Source: Porticoccaceae bacterium (GTDB lineage: Bacteria; Pseudomonadota; Gammaproteobacteria; Pseudomonadales; Porticoccaceae). From it: a DNA stretch of 44,829 bases. The stretch spans positions 1-44,829 of the forward strand of contig JALOAH010000032.1 in the NCBI GenBank assembly GCA_023228865.1, read 5' to 3'. This document shows positions 42,710 to 44,829 of this stretch, piece after piece (the first letter of the stretch is position 1; every line of letters starts with the position of its first letter). The notes below the pieces were generated by a model. That model was given only the letters and a program-made list of their open reading frames with translations, did not search any database and was not told where the DNA came from. A program made the position numbers and the translations under genes.

Positions 42710-42997
42710 ATGACAAAGCCTCAACTGCACCCCCTATTGCGTGACGCGACCACCCTGGCCTGGCTTATTCTTGTCGGCACCACCGCCCTTGGCTGGTGGC
42801 TGGGCTTTACCTCACATAATGCGCAAAATGGTATTCTCTTCACCACCGTCGGCATTCTCATATCCGCTTTTCTAAAGGTGTGGATTGTCGGCTTCCAGTT
42901 CATGGAATTGAAACACGCACCGCGCTGGTTGCGCCACGGCTTTGACGCCTGGGTTGTTGTTATGTGCAGTGTTCTCATAGTTCTCTGTATTCGCTAA
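42710..42997 (+). CDS. prokaryotic COX subunit IV-like protein (NorF-like)
   Basis: A 95-residue protein with three hydrophobic segments. LTSHNAQN-like and FLKVWIVGFQFMELKHAPRWLRHGFDAW match the COX4_pro/NorF pattern. It probably assembles with the preceding subunit-III-like protein and may aid stability of a nitric oxide reductase or oxidase encoded elsewhere. It is the last gene of the three-gene unit; a long hairpin follows the stop. Confidence 0.8.
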   Translation: MTKPQLHPLLRDATTLAWLILVGTTALGWWLGFTSHNAQNGILFTTVGILISAFLKVWIVGFQFMELKHAPRWLRHGFDAWVVVMCSVLIVLCIR

Positions 42998-43021
42998 TAC
43001 CCCCATCATTGCTGCATAGCT

Positions 43022-43055
43022 CCAGTTCCGCCCTTAGGCTCTAGGGCGGAACTGG
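43022..43055. terminator. 13-bp hairpin after the NorF-like gene
   Basis: CCAGTTCCGCCCT pairs exactly with AGGGCGGAACTGG around an 8-base loop, starting 24 bases after the stop. There is no U-tract, so it is a weak candidate terminator on its own or an mRNA 3'-end stabiliser. It lies between two same-direction units. Confidence 0.5.
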
Positions 43056-43169
43056 TCAGGGAAATCCAGATAAAACAAACAAGCTCTCCCCCGTCTAGGG
43101 TTTCGGCTTGTGGCTTCAGGCACTTTATCGTATTGTGCCGACCGCACTGACCCATCCTTGAGGAACACT

Positions 43170-44141
43170 ATGCTACTTGCATCCCTGGCCATTTTGTGTG
43201 GCTTCGCACTCTTAGTCTGGAGCGCTGACCGCTTTGTCGAAGGCGCAGCGGCAACCGCGCGGCACGCCGGCATGCCGTCACTACTGATCGGCATGGTCAT
43301 CGTCGGTTTTGGCACCTCAGCGCCGGAGATGGTGGTTTCCGCCATGGCCGCTGCCGATGGCAATCCGGGGTTGGCGCTGGGCAACGGCCTGGGTTCCAAC
43401 ATCGTCAATACCGGGTTGATTCTCGGGGTTACGGCACTGGTGGCGCCGATTTTGGTGCATTCCAAAATCGTGCGCAGGGAGCTGCCGTTACTCCTGGTCA
43501 TCGGTGCTTTTGCTGGCCTTTTGCTGTGGGACAAGGCGCTGACTCGCCTGGAATCCCTGCTCTTGCTGTCAGGGTTTTTCGCTCTGATCGGCTGGACCAT
43601 TTACGCCGCCCTCAAAGGCCGCGGCGACGCCCTTGAAGCGGAAATGGAACAGGAACTTCAAGTCCACGATATGCCGCTGCCCAGGGCAATTTTCTGGCTG
43701 GTGGCGGGTCTGGCAATTCTGATCCTCAGCTCGCGTATTCTCGTGTGGGGCGCTGTCACCATTGCCGAAACCCTGGGCGTGAGCGATCTGGTCATTGGCC
43801 TCACCATTGTCGCTCTCGGCACCTCACTGCCGGAGCTGGCGGCCTCCGTTATCGCCGTGCGCAAGGGCGAGCACGACATCGCCATTGGCAACGTGGTTGG
43901 CTCCAATATGTTCAACCTACTGGCAGTGGTGGGCATTGCCGGTGTTATTGGCCCAATGCATAACATTTCCCCGGAGGTGCTCACCAGAGACTGGCCGGTG
44001 ATGATGGCCATGACCCTGGGCTTGTTTGTGATGGCCTACGGCTTTCGCGGTCAGGGGCGTATCAATCGTTTTGAGGGCTGCCTGCTGTTGCTGTCTTTTG
44101 TCGCCTACAACAGCTACCTGGTCATAACGTTAACCGGTTAG
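43170..44141 (+). CDS. calcium/sodium antiporter (CaCA family, YrbG-like)
   Basis: A 323-residue cation exchanger with two alpha repeats. The first is GMVIVGFGTSAPEMVVS with GNGLGSNIVNTGLILG; the second is GLTIVALGTSLPELAAS with GNVVGSNMFNLLAVVG. The acidic residues in the two repeats bind the cation. An acidic loop separates the halves. GAGGAA precedes the ATG; the frame extends 20 codons further upstream without family similarity. Exports Ca2+ or exchanges K+/Na+. Appears monocistronic. Confidence 0.92.
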   Translation: MLLASLAILCGFALLVWSADRFVEGAAATARHAGMPSLLIGMVIVGFGTSAPEMVVSAMAAADGNPGLALGNGLGSNIVNTGLILGVTALVAPILVHSKIVRRELPLLLVIGAFAGLLLWDKALTRLESLLLLSGFFALIGWTIYAALKGRGDALEAEMEQELQVHDMPLPRAIFWLVAGLAILILSSRILVWGAVTIAETLGVSDLVIGLTIVALGTSLPELAASVIAVRKGEHDIAIGNVVGSNMFNLLAVVGIAGVIGPMHNISPEVLTRDWPVMMAMTLGLFVMAYGFRGQGRINRFEGCLLLLSFVAYNSYLVITLTG

Positions 44142-44236
44142 CAACCGCTGTAGATAACATGGCGGCCAGGCTCGGCAAAGCTTGCAACCGGTTCTACCGG
44201 TTAGGCTGCGGCGCCACTGTTCAACCATTTTGAAAA

Positions 44237-44260
44237 GCTGATTGACAACCGTCAATCAGC
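44237..44260 (-). terminator. intrinsic terminator of the fdhD remnant
   Basis: GCTGATTGAC-GGTT-GTCAATCAGC, a perfect 10-bp stem on the minus strand followed by TTTTC, begins over the stop codon of the fdhD remnant. It is read leftward and could also help end antiporter transcription from the other side. Confidence 0.6.
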
Positions 44261-44510
44261 GTTCAAACTCCTTATCCTCTGACACCACATCACAATCGGG
44301 AAGCTCTCCGACAGACACCAGAATGACTTCGAAAAGACTGAAGTCCAGGGCAAAATCCTCCAGATCCGTGGATGTCACCATCATCACCACCTGGGAAATG
44401 CCGTGTAAGCCAGCGATGCCTATGCTTCTTCGCTGACCTGATCAGTAACCGCAGGACCACCCCTGCCATCATTCCCGACGACTCAGGGATTTCACTCCCG
44501 GCTCAGACCC
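44256..44510 (-). pseudogene. fdhD remnant (formate dehydrogenase accessory sulfurtransferase)
   Basis: On the minus strand, VTDQVSEE then, after a TAG and a frameshift, GISQVVMMVTSTDLEDFALDFSLFE-type sequence and ELPDCDVVSED match the N-terminal third of FdhD (typically D-Q-V-x-E-E-V-P-V-A-L, YNGISHVVM, DLEDFALGFSL-EGI). Further upstream a TGA interrupts a likely N-terminal segment. The C-terminal two thirds, including the catalytic cysteine loop, are missing; a stop and terminator follow. Several lesions show it is dead. Confidence 0.65.
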
Positions 44511-44812
44511 AGGCAGCGACTCAAAAATTGAAGTTAACCACCCAATACATAATAACCGTGCGCCAGATTGGTTATATGATTCCTGACGACATGATACAAA
44601 TCGAGTTGTCCGCCTAGAACTTATGCCTTGCGATCTCCGGCGCATTGGCTCGGCTTGCAAACCAAGTGAGCAAGTACAGGTGAAATTCAGGTTTTGTTCT
44701 GGATTGTTCGGCGACAATTAGGATGACCGGTCGCATTGACTCATTAATAACCTAACTACCTGAATGCCGTTGACTCACCTAAAATCATACTACCAGCCAG
44801 TTAGGGTGAGTT
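44511..44812. other. intergenic stretch, no gene seen
   Basis: About 300 bases without a supported gene. The word TTGACTCA occurs twice (near 44737 and 44770), 33 bases apart, and could be part of a promoter or operator for the frame starting at 44813. No matching -10 at standard spacing was found. Confidence 0.4.
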
Positions 44813-44829
44813 ATGAAACAGATGATGAG
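44813..44829 (+). CDS. start of a gene running off the window
   Basis: ATG at 44813 preceded by AGGGTGAG at 7-8 bases, giving MKQMM before the window ends. The good ribosome site suggests a real start. Nothing can be said of its product. Confidence 0.35.

Noticed and set aside
44242..44436. Plus-strand 64-codon frame
   Set aside because: The conserved protein-like sequence is on the minus strand (fdhD remnant); the plus frame is Ser/Thr-rich shadow sequence.

Overview
The window reads as the chromosome of a free-living, probably marine gammaproteobacterium. Indicators are the RegB/RegA pair, NasS/NasT nitrate control, CysTWA sulfate transport with CysB, TonB-dependent uptake, and Acr3/ArsJ arsenic efflux. 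A Cellvibrionales/Spongiibacteraceae-like host is a guess from gene style, not a demonstrated assignment. No tRNA, rRNA or CRISPR array was seen.

Layout. (1) 1-5.3 kb: the start of a RIO-type kinase gene, an epoxide-hydrolase-like enzyme, and a minus-strand operon ferredoxin / ferredoxin-NADP reductase / molybdopterin oxidoreductase that looks like a self-contained NADPH-to-molybdoenzyme electron chain. (2) 5.3-14.1 kb: a visibly more AT-rich block in which an AraC-type regulator diverges from a TonB receptor, a DUF7064/7065 protein, a sulfotransferase, a DUF1214 protein, an SDR and a SnoaL-like protein. It looks like an acquired uptake and conversion cluster for a hydrophobic substrate. A decayed copy of the 3' end of the DUF7065 gene lies at its edge. 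(3) 14.2-20.7 kb: patatin phospholipase, nasS-nasT, and an alginate-export-type porin. The porin leader carries an intrinsic terminator that overlaps a hexaloop hairpin of the kind bound by ANTAR proteins. RegB/RegA and a DUF2061 protein with a Fur-like site follow. (4) 20.8-29.5 kb: tadA and an arsenic operon (ArsC-ArsR fusion, Acr3, GAPDH, ArsJ, ArsP-like permease, small thioredoxin). The operon ends in a secreted thioredoxin-like gene broken by a complete IS3-family element and cut short by an IS630 remnant. (5) 29.5-33.7 kb: a sulfur-starvation-like cluster of OprP-type porin, sulfate-binding protein, molbindin, serine hydrolase and 1-Cys peroxiredoxin. (6) 33.7-35.9 kb: a class II amidotransferase gene with a large in-frame deletion, an unexplained segment and a chromate transporter. 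(7) 36.1-41 kb: sbp-cysTWA-cysB-like operon. (8) 41.3-44.8 kb: an unknown six-helix membrane protein with orphan NorE/NorF-like oxidase subunits, a CaCA antiporter and a decayed fdhD.

Main themes are inorganic anion handling (nitrate, sulfate, arsenate, chromate) with redox and nutrient regulation. The least explained parts are the AT-rich cluster and the possible NasT-controlled porin leader. All functions are read from motifs; no database search was run.
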